DNA of 64,000 bases, taken from contig JAUDYN010000001.1 in NCBI GenBank assembly GCA_030407005.1, positions 2,790,001 to 2,854,000 on the forward strand, read 5' to 3'. A program made the translations under genes and the position numbers. The stretch's first letter is position 1; the number at the start of each line of letters is the position of its first letter. Below the pieces are notes generated by a model. The model saw only the letters and a list, made by a program, of their open reading frames with translations. It was not told where the DNA came from and searched no databases. This document shows positions 21,433-33,700 of the stretch, in pieces. The DNA comes from Desarmillaria ectypa (taxonomy: Eukaryota > Basidiomycota > Agaricomycetes > Agaricales > Physalacriaceae).

Positions 21433-24400
21433 CTAAGGCTCTTCTATAGGGGTGTCAAACTGTGTTGTGATTTGACTGATCCAGTACTGATCAATCAGGT
21501 TTTTCCATACATTCTCATCTGGATTGATGATCCATTTCGTATATCCATCTTTTCTTTTAGTGAGGTAGGCTACGTCACTGTGTTCCAAATATTTGTGGTC
21601 CAGTATCTTGACCACTATCTTGTTCTTGGTTGTGATTTTTGGAGTGTATACGGTGCAGTTTACGCTGGCCTGGTACTCTTGGATCGCTTCCAAGGCATTC
21701 GTCATCTCGTTTTCTCAAACCCATGAATTGTGTTCATGGGTCCATCCTTTCCACTTGACTAAGTAGTCTGTGACTTCCCTAGATGGTTGTCCTCTCTTGG
21801 ATCATACCTTTCTGGTGTGTGAGTCCAAGACTTTTTTGATCCCATACTCTTCTTGACCATCGACGAGGTCCAGAGGAGGAGGCGGCAGTTGCTGTTGGTT
21901 TGGAAATGAGGGTGCAATATAAGGGGTTAACAATTTCTCATTGAACCAGGGATGAATCTTCCAGTGAGGAGGCAGTTTCAATTTGTATGCTGCTGCTCCT
22001 GACTTTTTGACGATTTTGAATGGTCCCATTTATTTGTCATCGAGCTTCTTTTTGGGTCTTGGAAGATGAAGGTTGGCAGTGTTGAGCCAAACCTTATCTC
22101 CGATTTGGTACTCCCATGGAGACTGCTTTTGCTTGTCATATTGCATCTTCATTTGTGCTGCTGCCTTTTCCAAGGCATTGTTGACTTCCTTATGGACCTT
22201 GGCCATTGTCTCAGTGAAGTCTACAGCCACAGGATTCACAAAGCTGGTTTTCTGAATTGACTCAGGGATAAGTCAGGGATTGCATCCATACAAGACCATG
22301 AAGGGACTTTTGCCCGTAGCCAAGTGTACTCAGTTGTTGTGGGCAAATTTGGCGAGAGGCAGCCATGCTACCCAGTCAGTTTGTCTATGGTTGACAAAGA
22401 TGTGGAGGTATTTTTCAACTTCCTGGTTGACTCTCTCTGTCTGTCCATCGGTCTGAGGATGATACACCATTGAGGTGTTCTGTATAATGTTTAGCATTCA
22501 GTAAAGTTCCTTCATGAATGCTGAAACGAATTGTGGTCCTTGGTCTGATATGACCACCTGTGGCATTCCATGCTTGGCATATACATGATTGTGAAGCATC
22601 AATGCCCATCCTTCTGCTGATAGTTCCTCGCTACATGGAATGAGGAGGATATTTTTTGAAAATTGATCTATGATGATGAGTAGAGCATCGAATCCTTCTG
22701 ACTCTGGAAGTCCAGTAACCATGTCAACCGAAATGTGTGTCCATGGAGTGTCAGGTATGATATTGGGGTGAAGAAATGCAGCCTTGGCCTGTGTGTCACT
22801 CTTTGTACATTGACAAGTTTCACATCCTTTGATGTATGACTCAATGTCCTTTTTCATTTTCAGCCACCAATACTCATGAAGAATGAGTTCCTTGGTTTTG
22901 GTGATTCCTAGGTGTCTGGTGGTGATATGATCATGAAATTGTGAGATGATCTCACTGCATAGAATAGAGTCATTAGGAATATAGACTCATCCATCATACC
23001 ATAGGAGTTTGTCCTCCTGGGTGATTCCTTGTTCGTGGTTAAGGGATTTCTCGATTCCCTGATCCCACTGTTCCTTTTGTCATGTTGTGTCTCTTATACA
23101 TGTGGTACGTTCTTCGGCTGTAGGCAGTATCAAAGCCTGAAAGTGTTCTGGGGAAAGAATGACAACATCTTGATTGTCTTCCTTTCCTTGATCATGATCG
23201 TCTCGTCGGCTGAGAAGGTCTGCCTTCTTGTTCATGGTTCCAGCTTTGTGTTGAAGGACAAAGTGGTATTCTGCCAGTTCAGTGACCCATTGCGCTTGTC
23301 AGTGGTTCAACTTCTGGGGTTTCTGGAAGTATTGGAGATTCTGGTGATCAGTCCAGATCTCAATGGTCTCTTTGGCACCCATAAGATAATGTCACCATTC
23401 TTCTAAGGCTAGCATGATTGCTAGCAACTCCTTGTCATATATTTCATAATTATGCTCTGTGACTGTGAGTGCTTTTGACATGAAAGTGACTGGCCTCCAT
23501 TTTCCATTCTGTTTCTGGCTTAGGACTATGCTGACAGTGCTATTGCTCACGTCGGCCTCTACTCGGAACTTTCCATCATCCAAAGGGATTGTAAGGACTA
23601 CATTCATTGTCATCAACTTCTTGAGTTAATTAAATGCTTGGTCTTGTTCTGATCCCCATGTCCAGTCTACTTTTTCTGTCAACTGGGTAAGGGGATGCAC
23701 AATCTTGGAGTAATCCTGAATAAACTTTCTGTAGAAGTTCATGAATCCTAGGAAGGACTGTAGTTCCTTCTTCTTTATCAGAGTGGGCCACTCTGCTATT
23801 CCAGCAATTTGACTGGGTCCATTTGAATGGCATCTTTGCTAATGATCACTCCTAAGTACTTGGTTTTGAGCACTTCAAACTCGCATTTCTCAGCTTTGAG
23901 AAACAGCTTGTTTTCTTGAAGACATTGGAGAACTTATCGAACAATATCTCGGTGTTTGGTCAAGGATTTCATAAAGATGAGAATATCGTTGAGATAAATA
24001 GTGACTTTTCCTCCAGCAATTAAATCCTTGAATATATCATTCATCATCCACTGGAATGTGGCTGGTGAATTTGTGAGTCTGAAGAACATGACTGTTGGTT
24101 CAAAGAGCCTCTGGTTAGTCCTGAAAGCAGCTTTTTCTTCATCTCCATCTCTGATGCATACATTATTGTATCCCTATCAAACATCCAGTTTGGAAAAATA
24201 CTTGGCTCTGCATAGCTTGTCGATAAGCTCAGAGATCAGAGGAAGGGGATAATGATTCTTAATCATCATTTCATTCAGTTTGCGATAATCCTGAACTGGC
24301 CATAGAGAGCCATCCTTTTTCTTAACAAAGAAGAAAGGGGAGGCAAAGGGAGATTTTGAGGGATGGATTCATCCCAAGTCTAAGTTCTCATCCAAGAACT

Positions 24401-26484
24401 TGTCCAACTGTTCTTGCTCATTTCAGTTGAGCAGATAGACTTTACAGTCTAAAGTCAATTTTGCATTAGGGACTAGCTCGATTGCATGGTCCCAGGGTCT
24501 TCTTTCGGGTAGGTCATCAAAGCTTTCTTTTGAGAACAGATCTCTAAAGCTTTGATATTGAGGAGGCATGAGCTCCTTGAACATCTGTTTCAGTTTTTCT
24601 GCATTTGCAGCCACCACCAATTTGTTCACATGATGGACAGCATGAAGGATGATTTCTTCTTGCATACTGATGGCAAGAATACTTTCACCTTCTTCCAGTT
24701 CTTCATCCCACTGATCTTCTTCATCTGCATCTGGCAGGGTGAAGTGGTTCTGGACACAGTGACATTGTCCAAATGTCATAGTTCCTGCCTTCCAGTTGAT
24801 GAGAGGGTTGTGGCGTTTAAGCCAGTTATGTCCCAAGTACACGGTCTTGGAACCCAAATCAGTAACTGCAAGGTCGATTCATTCACTGTGGTCTCCGATG
24901 GTCATTCGGAGTTCCACAAATTCTGTGATGTCGCCCATCTTATTACATGTTCCATCGGCATTATAGACTGGTATGAGGGCAGCAGCCTTCCTGGTGTCCA
25001 ACTGGTGTTGTTGGACATAGGTTCAATTGATAGAGCTGCCTGTACAGCCACTATCCAACAATGCACAGGTTGTCAACATCTGTTTCCCAGTACATGGGGA
25101 AAGCTGGATATCTACCAAGAAGTCCCATCCAGAACTTTTGGTGCCACAGATATAGCAGATCGGTTTATGTAGTTCATAGAGCTGTTCTCGGGCTATACTC
25201 CCTCCTGTTCTTAAGCTCTGAATGAGCTCATTGTTTATCTCTCCAAGATGTTTGGGGTGTACCCAAATAGAGAGAACTGCTTTGGCAACTGCCGAGTTCT
25301 TGGAGTTACACACGGCATGTAATGTCCAGTCGATCTCAAATGGTCTGTACCATTGGTGATCATCCTGCTTCCCCATATGTTCAGAAGACTTGTCTTGCTC
25401 CCCAGTGCTTCGGGAAGCTTCCAGTGTTCTGTACTTCCCTGTATGTTCAGAAGTTTCTGATACCCCCTTGTTAGGATGGGTGTCAGGTTTGGTGCTTCCC
25501 CATATATTCAGAAGACCTGGAGTCATTGCTTCCCCTTGCATTCAGAAGTCTTTGGGTATCGGGGTACTGGCTTTGGATTGGCTGGCTTGCCAAATCCTAA
25601 AGGCAGTGTCGTCCTCTTCATCAGGTACTTCAACAATAGTGGTTCTACTGGAATGCCCTCTTTTTACCACCTGGGCACTAGTGGGTTCCCGAGCATGGGA
25701 TATCCCCTGGCAGAGTACAGCCATTGATGGGAATTTGTCAGCCAGCTTGCCTTCATATCCCTGGTCAGTACCCCTGTGTTCTTCAGCCAGCACTACTTTT
25801 GACGGAGTTTGAAATTTCTTGGTCATTGACTCCCAGTTAGTGCTACCATTGCACCCATTGTTTGGGTACATCTGCCCTCTTTCTATTGCCTGGGCGCTAG
25901 CAACTTCCTTCCTTTCAGCTTTGATCCTATGACTTTCCGGTCTGGTGAGATACTCAGCCTCATCAGGTTTTCTTCTGCCCAGACCAGTTCATCTGGGGCT
26001 TGGGTCCTGGCCTTGGTTAGAGGTGCTATCCTGGTCCCCCACCGACCCTGGCGAGGTTGATGGGCTTGCCCCTCTGCTCGAGGAGAGTACTGGGATGGTC
26101 AGACTTCTGGGAGGCCTAAAAGAGTCCTACCTACTAGTCCCTGCCCATTGCTGATTGCTCAGTGGCGTATCCGGTGAGCTAGGCTCATTGGACTTCATGG
26201 CAGCACCAGCACCACCTGGCAAGTCCCGCCACTCGACCTCGTCAGAGGATTGGGAATTGTCACTACAGATACTTGTATCAGCGTCTTCTAGAAGGATGAC
26301 ATACCTGTTCTTTGTTGATTCTTGTTTGGTCTTTGGCTTCAGGGTCTGTGAAGTCATGTGATGGATATTCGTATTTTTCGTATGTAATTGTCTATTGTCA
26401 TAATAGTCAGTCCAACCTGCAGAAACCGAGGACTCACTTTCAGACTTGGTTGAGTAAGGGGAATCAAACCCTTATCGATCTAGT
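21433..26484 (-). pseudogene. E2 pol: PR-RT-RNaseH-IN-chromodomain-tail
   Basis: Protease with LLDSGCTGSSI near 25,040; RT near 23,700-24,450; RNase H near 23,260-23,616 (DKELLAIMLALEEW); integrase with zinc finger (KGCETCQCTK) near 22,800, first Asp in VDMVTGLPES near 22,720, second in VISDQGPQF near 22,540; GPF/Y-type module near 21,900-22,000 (HWKIHPWFNEKLL); chromodomain near 21,700-21,770; C-terminal tail with KILDHKYLEHSDVAYLTKRK to the stop at 21,433. It is interrupted by several TGA codons; at about 24,375 one replaces an Arg-type codon in the RT N-terminus. Confidence 0.88.
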
Positions 26485-26490
26485 CTTTTA
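26455..26490 (-). promoter_or_regulatory. E2 gag-pol frameshift cassette
   Basis: Read on the minus strand: GTA AAA GAC TAG, 5-nt spacer, then stem TAAGGG / loop TTTGATTC / stem CCCTTA (26,455-26,474). Against the CAAGGG/CCCTTG stem of E4 and E9, the outer C-G pair is replaced by T-A on both sides, a compensatory change. Confidence 0.65.
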
Positions 26491-28349
26491 CTTCCTCAAC
26501 CTTGGACGTAACCGGCACCACTTTATCAGTAGGCCCCAAGGATCTTACAACATTCTTCTCTTTTCTTCTAGGGCAATTCCTGCTCAGGTGCCCTTTCTCG
26601 TTGCACATGAAGCAGCGCCCCTCAGCTCACTGCCAGTCTAAGTCCATGGGCTTCCCCACCTCTCTGTATGTCATCCACCGACCAGTCCCAGCATCGTGAC
26701 TGGTACTACTGCCAGCAGTCGGCTTTGAGGCTGAGGAACTTGTCACCCCAGCGGTGTTCTTGCCACTGGGCTGCTGTTGTTGGGAATGCAGGCCCTGCTT
26801 CTGGCCGTCCCGAGGCATACTTGTGGTCTGGTCAAAGACCCACTTTCACTGTCTCTGTTCATACATCCTAAGGATGTGTTCCTTTCACTCTGGATATGAG
26901 CGCGGGATATTGATGCCCATGTTCGAGATGAAGGTCATGTAAGAGCTAGGGACTCTCAGTCTCACCACCTTCACCATGGCACTGCACTTGGCTTCATCAG
27001 TTCTTCGACCCGCTAGCTTGGCTTCCTCCTCAAGCTTCTGGAAATAGTGGGAGGCAGGCTGCACTCTCATGTGAAGGTCAAACATTCACTTTTCATGGAT
27101 CTCCTCAATTGCAGAATCCCGGAATTGTTGTGTGACCAAGTCGACAAAGTCAGCCCAGTCGGGATATGAAGTGGGCAGCGGTCCCATCATAGAAATCACC
27201 TACCCAGTATTTGGATCTCTTGTAGACCCACCAGTCCTTGGCGGCACCCTCGAAATGGGACATCACGAATAGTACCAGGTGCAACAGCACCTGGAAGTAG
27301 TGTCAGAACACTTCAAAGTAGGCGATACAATCGCCAATAAAGTGTTCAATGTCATTGTGGTCCCTCTTGAATGGAGAGGGTACCTTGACGAGGGTTGGCT
27401 TGATGCCCAAGTACAGGGCATCAGTGGTGGTGTTCCTGATGGGATTGGGAATGGGGTCAGGTGGGCTCTTGCCGGGGGGCAGTCTTGGGATCGAGTAACG
27501 ATCTGGCCTTAGACTCGGATAGCCTCTTGGCAGCTCACCCGATGGTCTGCCCCTCTCAGGCTCCTTCCCCTTCTCCTGATCATGGAGGTAGTCCATCATC
27601 ATCTTGTGGGTGGACTCCTCCCTGTCAAGTTCTTTGAGCATCTCTGCGATACACCGTTCCTTCTCTATCAGCATAGTTTTCATCTGCTGATAGATTTCTT
27701 CTGCTGTGGCAGGGGTTCTTGATGCCCCTGCAGTGGCATTTCCTGCAGGGACTCCTTCTGCTTCCATATCTTCTCCTGCCCCTGCAAAGAGAAGACTACC
27801 ACTCTGATAGGGATAGTAACCTTGGTAACATGCCCGATGATGTGGGGGCAAGTTGGGAAGTGGTTGTGGGATCATGACTGGAGTATCTGGGGGGTGATCC
27901 AGATATATTTCATACTGGGGCTGGTGGTAGTCCAGCCCGCCATAATAACCTGTATCGTAGGTCAACATATCATACTGGGGCCTTTGCCCCCAATCATTCC
28001 TCTCTTGCCACCTCCAGCCTCCATAGATGCCAGAGGGTTCGCTCCAGCTCCCCCTGCTCCTCTGGATCCTGGGCTCAAAGCCCTGGAAATAAATCCCTGG
28101 CAGAGAGGCAGAATATGCTCTAGTCACGATTTCAGCATATCTGGGCATCAACAATTGCAGCCCAATTTGGGCCTCGAATGGGTTCCCCTCTATTGAGGGC
28201 CAACCACTCATCCATGGTTGGTCTGGGCTCATCCTAGAGGTCTCGGGCTTCAACATCTTGGTGTCGAACTTCCCATGCAGCAGTCCAGAAGGGACCAAAA
28301 ATCCTTTAGTCAACCTCAGAGAGATCAGGCCAGATAAAATCCCCCCCAT
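26480..28349 (-). pseudogene. E2 gag core with CCHC knuckle
   Basis: Capsid-like part in an open frame 27,303-28,349 (348 codons) including IEHFIGDCIAYFEVF, then TGA (relatives: Arg). After that come a DWWVYKR region, SHYFQKLEEEAKLAG, and the knuckle near 26,600. Ends at TAG 26,480-26,482, followed after 5 nt by the hairpin 26,455-26,474. This frame is +1 relative to the first ORF upstream. Confidence 0.85.
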
Positions 28350-29104
28350 TTAGGTTGAAGGGGTCATAGGAAGTGCGGGGAGGGACTGGGGTCAGGGCTG
28401 TCGTGCTCTCCATCAGACTCGTCATCAGAGATTTCGATGATGGGGAGGGAAGAGTTGAAGACTGACCCTCCACTGGGCCAGGTTTCATGGCCCCAGGGGC
28501 CATAGGGGTGGTTGCGATCCATGGCAGGGTCGTCTGGGTTTCAGGGTCTGTGGAAGGACCCATTGTCGCTGTCGGGCAATGGGGATCAGGATCATACCCT
28601 CCAGTGTTGCTGGCAGAGGGCAGGGGTTGAGGGATGAGGGGGAGGGCCGAGGTAAGGGGGCAGGGCATCATCGAGCACAACCCGAATGTCCCGTGCATAT
28701 TCCTGGGCTGCTGTGTAGGTGGCGGTGGGTCGTTCCATCTGGTACCAGAGTAGAACTGCCTGCGCATTATATGCATAGGCAGAGGAGGGCCCAGGAGTTG
28801 GAGGCCTCTCAGAGGAGGAGGAGGCAATTGTGAACCAGATGTGGGGGCGGATGAGTGGTACCGCCTCTTGCTCTCCCAGTTGGGTGGGGGGTAGCTCCCA
28901 GGGAATGATATGGCCCAGGTGTCTAGGGGGTTGGGGTGGTGGTTGGGGTTGGTGAGCCCACCTTTGCTGGAGCAAGGCTCAAAGTTCTTTCTTGTATAGA
29001 AGTATGGCGAGGACCATAAAGAATGTCAATAGTATGGTGCCGCCAATGGCGATGCTGAGAGAAATGGTGCAGGGTTCTGGGTGGTTGTTTTCTTCTTCAG
29101 GCAT
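28000..29104 (-). pseudogene. E2 first ORF: membrane segment, Pro-rich, SIM-like motif
   Basis: ATG at 29,104. Residues ~13-37 are hydrophobic (TISLSIAIGGTILLTFFMVL), followed by a KKEL turn. The Pro-rich middle keeps AYNAQAVLLWYQMERP. Near 28,430 the frame has SLPIIEISDDESDG, near 28,330 FIWPDLSEV and near 28,215 MDEWLALNRG. It contains stops (e.g. after the membrane segment, YKKEL-stop). The 3' border with gag is approximate because the two frames overlap. Confidence 0.75.
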
Positions 29105-29146
29105 GAAGAAGTGCTTCTCTACAGCTAGCATTGAAGAAGCAGGGAA

Positions 29147-29159
29147 ATCTCTTGACTAA
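29147..29159 (-). other. E2 self-complementary primer-binding site
   Basis: TTAGTCAAGAGAT directly inside the 5' LTR, exactly complementary to ATCTCTTGACTAA at the predicted transcript start in the LTR (29,301-29,313). It does not begin with TGG, as a tRNA-primed PBS usually would. Confidence 0.75.
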
Positions 29160-29581
29160 TGTTAGGTACTGCCTTGGGCACATGACTTGGGACATCAGCT
29201 GATCCCTCTGGGCTGTTACACATTCAAACAGTTACCCAATATGAGAGATAGAAGCTGGTAGTCTTCAGTGTAGTGCGAGTAAGGAGTATATGATTTGAAT
29301 TTAGTCAAGAGATAGAGTACAACTATGTAGTTTACTCTGTTTATATACTATTTCTATGGCATTATATATAGATGAAATGCTAGAGTCCATGCATAAATGA
29401 TGTTGAAGTATGGTGGTCTGGGAGGATCATACAACCAATAGGGAGTGTCTGGGGTGACAGATGGTGAGAACGAGGGTAGTAACCAGCGAGTAGCTGGATA
29501 CGAGTCAGATTTGAAGATAGATTAGATGGATGAGTTATGGATATGACTCGGATAAGATAAGATAACGGAAAAATCATAACA
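29160..29581 (-). repeat. E2 5' LTR (422 bp)
   Basis: Same length and ends as the 3' LTR. TATATAAA (minus strand) at 29,340-29,347 and the predicted transcript start near 29,313. The 13 bases 29,301-29,313 are repeated exactly, in inverted sense, at the PBS 29,147-29,159. Confidence 0.95.
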
Positions 29582-29586
29582 AGACT
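29582..29586. repeat. E2 target-site duplication, right (AGACT)
   Basis: Exact match to 20,974-20,978, showing that E2 inserted into R1 as one event. Confidence 0.9.
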
Positions 29587-30245
29587 GGGCATAAACACCT
29601 AAGTCAGGATAACTAGTCACATGGCAATCTTGAAACAGGACTTAGAAATAAATTAGGAATGGATTAACCTTGAGCCCAGATCTGACTATTGTGACATAGA
29701 TCTCTTATGATTGATACTAGTGGAGCCAGACTGCATCCTTGATCATGATCAGATAGCTGTTACAGGCACCAATATCCAGATATCCAGATAACTGTGTTAC
29801 TAGGGCATGTAGTTGGGCCAAGGGTGCAGAAAGACTGACTGTGGAGTCTCTAGACTGAATATTTGAAAAGAAAACAGACTAGACCAACTATTGTGTGATT
29901 ATTCACCATTATTCATGACTAGCCAAGAAATCCTTACCAATATACCCTATATCCAGATGATATTTATAGTTCTATCTCAGTAGTATATAAGTAGTGAGAT
30001 GGGTGCTCATGCAAGGCAGGCAAGCCATCCCCAAGTTGAGCTCTCACTGGTAGTAACTGGTGTCCCCAATTAAAGGCTTTTGTGCTTAACCTTGACAAAG
30101 TGATTAATAGTCACTAAGTCACCCATAGTATTGCATTGAATTGAAGTTCCTTAGAGTCACTGTTGTGTCCTGAAAAGGTCCAGAGTGTTTTGAAGTTAGT
30201 TCAAGCAAAGTTCTTAGAGTTATAGTATTATTCTTAGGCCAAGAG
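29587..30245 (-). repeat. R1 repeat copy 1, piece 2
   Basis: Non-coding AT-rich DNA between E2 and E4, matching in reverse orientation the sequence at 63,500-64,000 (for example CTGTTACAGGCACC against GGTGCCTGTAACAG). It has TATA-like TTATATA at 29,98x. E4 inserted after 30,245. Confidence 0.8.
30241..30245. repeat. E4 target-site duplication, left (AAGAG)
   Basis: AAGAG directly before the E4 3' LTR; the same five bases follow the 5' LTR at 38,692-38,696. Confidence 0.9.
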
Positions 30246-30669
30246 TGTTAGGTGCTGACTTGGACACATGACTTGGGGCAGTCAGCTGATCCCTCTGGGC
30301 CATTACACGTTCGAACGATCACCTAATTGAGAGATTTAAGCCAAGGAGCCTTTTAGTCTGGTGTAGACAAGAGGTATATGGTTGTAATTTAAACAAGAGA
30401 TAGAGTACAACTGTCTAGTTTACTCTGTTTATATAGTATTTCTACGGCGTTATAATTAGATGAAACGCTACGGTCCATGCACAAATGGTGTTGAAGTAGG
30501 ACGATCCGGGAGGATCATAGAACCAATAGAAAGTGTCTGGGGTGACAGACAGTGAGAACGAGGGTGGTAGCTGGCGAATAGCTGGATACGAGTCAGTTTC
30601 TGGGCTAGATTAGATGGATGAGTCATGTATATGACTCGGATAAGATAAGATAACGGAAAAATCGTAACA
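30246..30669 (-). repeat. E4 3' LTR (424 bp)
   Basis: TGTTAGGTGCTG to AAATCGTAACA. It keeps the palindrome CGTTCGAACG near 30,308, which has lost its CpGs in the other LTR. TGAGTCA at 30,619-30,625 and TGACTCG at 30,632-30,638 precede GATAAGATAAGATAA. Confidence 0.96.
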
Positions 30670-30682
30670 TTACCCCCTTGTT
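30670..30682 (-). other. E4 polypurine tract
   Basis: On the minus strand AACAAGGGGGTAA immediately before the 3' LTR, the expected place and composition for the plus-strand primer. The same tract stands next to every other 3' LTR in the window (13,911, 14,577, 21,401, 41,985, 42,707, 56,424). Confidence 0.8.
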
Positions 30683-30701
30683 AAAGCAGTCATCCCAACT
30701 G

Positions 30702-33700
30702 CTAAGGCTCTTCCAAAGGGGTGCCCAACTGTGTTGTGATTTGACTGATCCAGTACTGATCAATCAAGTTTTTCCATATTTCTTCGTCTGGATTGATAAT
30801 CCACTTGACGCATCCATCTTTTCTTTTGGCGAGGTAGGCTACGTCGCCGTGTTCCAAATATTCGTGGTCCAGTATTTTGACCACTATTTTCCTGGTTGCA
30901 ATTTTTGGAGTGTATATGGCATGGTTTATGCTGGCCTGGTACTCTTGGATTGCTTCCAAGGCGTTTGTCATTTCATTCTCCCGAACCCATGAGTTGTGCT
31001 CACGAGTCCATCCTTTCCATTTGACTAGGTAGTCCGTGACTTCCCTAGATGATTGTCCTCACTTGGATCATACCTTTCTGGTGCGCGAATCCAAGACTTC
31101 TTTGATTTCGTACTCTTCTTGACCATCGATGAGGTCCGGAGGAGGAGATGGCGGTTGCTCTTGGTTTATGAATGAAGGTGCGACGTATGGAGTCAGCAGC
31201 TTCTCATTGAACCGGGGGTGGATCTTCCAATGGGGTGGTAGCTTCAGCTTGTAGGCTGCCACTCCTGACTTTTCGATGATCTCGAATGGTCCTGTTCGTT
31301 TGTCGTTGAGCTTTTTCTTTGGTCGTGGGAGATGAAGGTTGGCAGTGTCCAGCCATACCTTATCTCCCACCCAGTACTCTCTTTGAGTCTGTTTCTTCTT
31401 GTCGTATTGTGCCTTCATTTGTGCCGCAGCCTTTTCCAATGCTTCATGGACCTCCTTATGGACCTTGGCCATGGTTTCTGTGAAGTCGACAGCTGCAGGA
31501 TTTGCGAAGCTGGTTTTCTGTATTGACTTGGGGATGAGTCGGGAATTTCGTCCATATAGGGCCATGAAAGGACTTTTGCCCATAGCCAAATGAACTTGGT
31601 TGTTGTGGGCGAATTCGGCGAGTGGTAGCCATGCTACCCAGTCGGTCTGTCTGTGATTGACAAAGATACGGAGGTATTTCTCGACCTCCTGGTTGACTCT
31701 CTCTGTCTGTCTGTCTGTCTGTGGGTGATAAGCCATGGACGCATTCTGAGTGATATTCAGCATTCTGTATAGTTTCTTCATGAATGCTGAACTGAGGTCC
31801 TCTATCTGAGATAACCACTTGTGGCATTCCATGCTTCGCGTATACTTGGTTGCGGAGTATTAATGCCCATCCTTCGGCTGATAGCTCCTCATTGCATGGA
31901 ATCAAGAGGATGTTTTTGGAGAAGTGGTCTACAATGACTAGTAGAGTGTCAAATCCTTCTGATTCAGGGAGTCCAGTGACCATATCGACCGAGATGTGGG
32001 TCCATGGTGTATTGGGAATTGCGTTGGGGTGAAGAGGTGCCGCCTTGGCCTGCATGTCACTCTTCGTTCTTTGACAAGTCTTGCATCCTTTGATGTAAGA
32101 CTCTATGTCCTTCTTCATCTTCAGCCACCAGTACTCACGGAGTATGAGTTCCTTCGTCTTGGCTATTCCTGGGTGCCCAGTGGTGATGTGATCATGGAAT
32201 TGGGCAATGATCTCACCGCGTAGTATCGAGTCATTGGGAACATAGACTCGTCCATCATACCACAGGATTTCGCTTTCCTGGGTGATTCCTCGCTCATGGT
32301 TGAGGGACTTCTCGATTCTCTGGTCCCACTGTTCTTTTTGCTTTGTTGCATCTCTTATACACATGATCCTTTCTTCCATTGTTGGTAGTACCAAGGCACG
32401 GAAGTGTTCTGGGGATAGAATGACAACGTCTTTGTTGTCTTCCTTTCCCTGATCGTGATCATCTCTTCTACTGAGAAGATCAGCCTTCTGATTGGCGGTT
32501 CCAGCTTTATGTTGAAGGATAAAGTGGTACTCCGCTAGTTCGGTGACCCACCGAGCTTGTCGGCGATTCAACTTCTGGGGTTTCCAGAAGTATTGGAGAT
32601 TCTGGTGATCAGTCCAGATCTCGATGGTCTCTTTGGCGCCCATTAGATAATGCTGCCATTCTTCTAATGCCAGCATGATTGCTAGCAACTCCTTGTCATA
32701 GATTTCGTAATTGCACTCAGTGACTGTGAGCACTTTGGATATGAAAGCGACAGGCCTCCATTTTCCTTCCTTTTCTTGGCTTAGGACAGTGCCGATGGCT
32801 CTGTCACTGGTGTCGGCTTCTACTCGGAATTTTCCATCATCCGAGGGAATCATAAGAACTACGTTTGTTGTCATCAACTTCTTGAGTTGATTAAACGCTT
32901 GTTCTTGTTCGGATCCCCACGTCCAGTCTACTTTTCCAGTCAACTGGGTAAGGGGATGCACTATCTTTGAGTAGTCTTTGATGAACTTCCGGTAGAAGTT
33001 CGTGAATCCTAGGAAGGACTGTAATTCCTTCTTCTTTGTCAGGGTTGGCCATTCCGCTATTCCTGCAATCTTGACTGGGTCCATGCGAATGGCGTCTTCA
33101 CTGATGATTACCCCTAGGTATTCGGTTTCGAGTACCTCGAATTCACATTTTTCTGCTTTGAGGAACAGTTTGTTCTCTCGAAGTCTTTGGAGTACTTGGC
33201 GTACTATGTTCTGGTGTTCTGATAAGGATTTTGTGAAAATGAGTATGTCGTCAAGGTAAATGGTGACTTTTTCTCCGGTGATCAAATCCTTGAAGATGTC
33301 GTTCATCATCCACTGGAATGTGGCTGGTGAATTTGTAAGCCCGAAGAACATAACCGTAGGTTCAAAGAGCCCTCGGTTAGTCCTGAATGCTGCTTTTTCT
33401 TCATCTCCGTCTCGTATATGGACATTGTTGTAGCCCCATCGTACGTCCAGTTTGGAGAAGTACTTGGCTCCTCATAGCTTGTCGATTAGCTCGGAGATGA
33501 GCGGAAGGGGATAACGATTTTTAATTGTCATTTCGTTCAACTTCCAGTAATCTTGAACCGGTCATAGAGAGCCATCCTTTTTCTTGACGAAGAAGAAGGG
33601 AGAGGCAAAGGGAGATTTCGAGGGACGGATGCATCCCGAGTCCAAGTTCTCATCTAAGAACTTGTCCAATTGTTCCTGCTCGTTACGATTGAGCGGGTAC

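Larger units (their letters stand above)
20979..29581 (-). mobile_element. E2: complete Ty3/gypsy chromovirus, B family
   Basis: 8,603 bp with two 422-bp LTRs and a perfect 5-bp target duplication AGACT (20,974-20,978 and 29,582-29,586). Gene order on the minus strand: first ORF with membrane segment, gag with knuckle, pol. By eye the two LTRs differ at 22 of 422 positions, all transitions. All ORFs carry stops, so the copy is not autonomous. Confidence 0.95.

Noticed and set aside
31698..31722. GTCT microsatellite in the E4 integrase
   Set aside because: It encodes the normal TDRQTERVN region around the third catalytic residue; relatives have nearly the same sequence.
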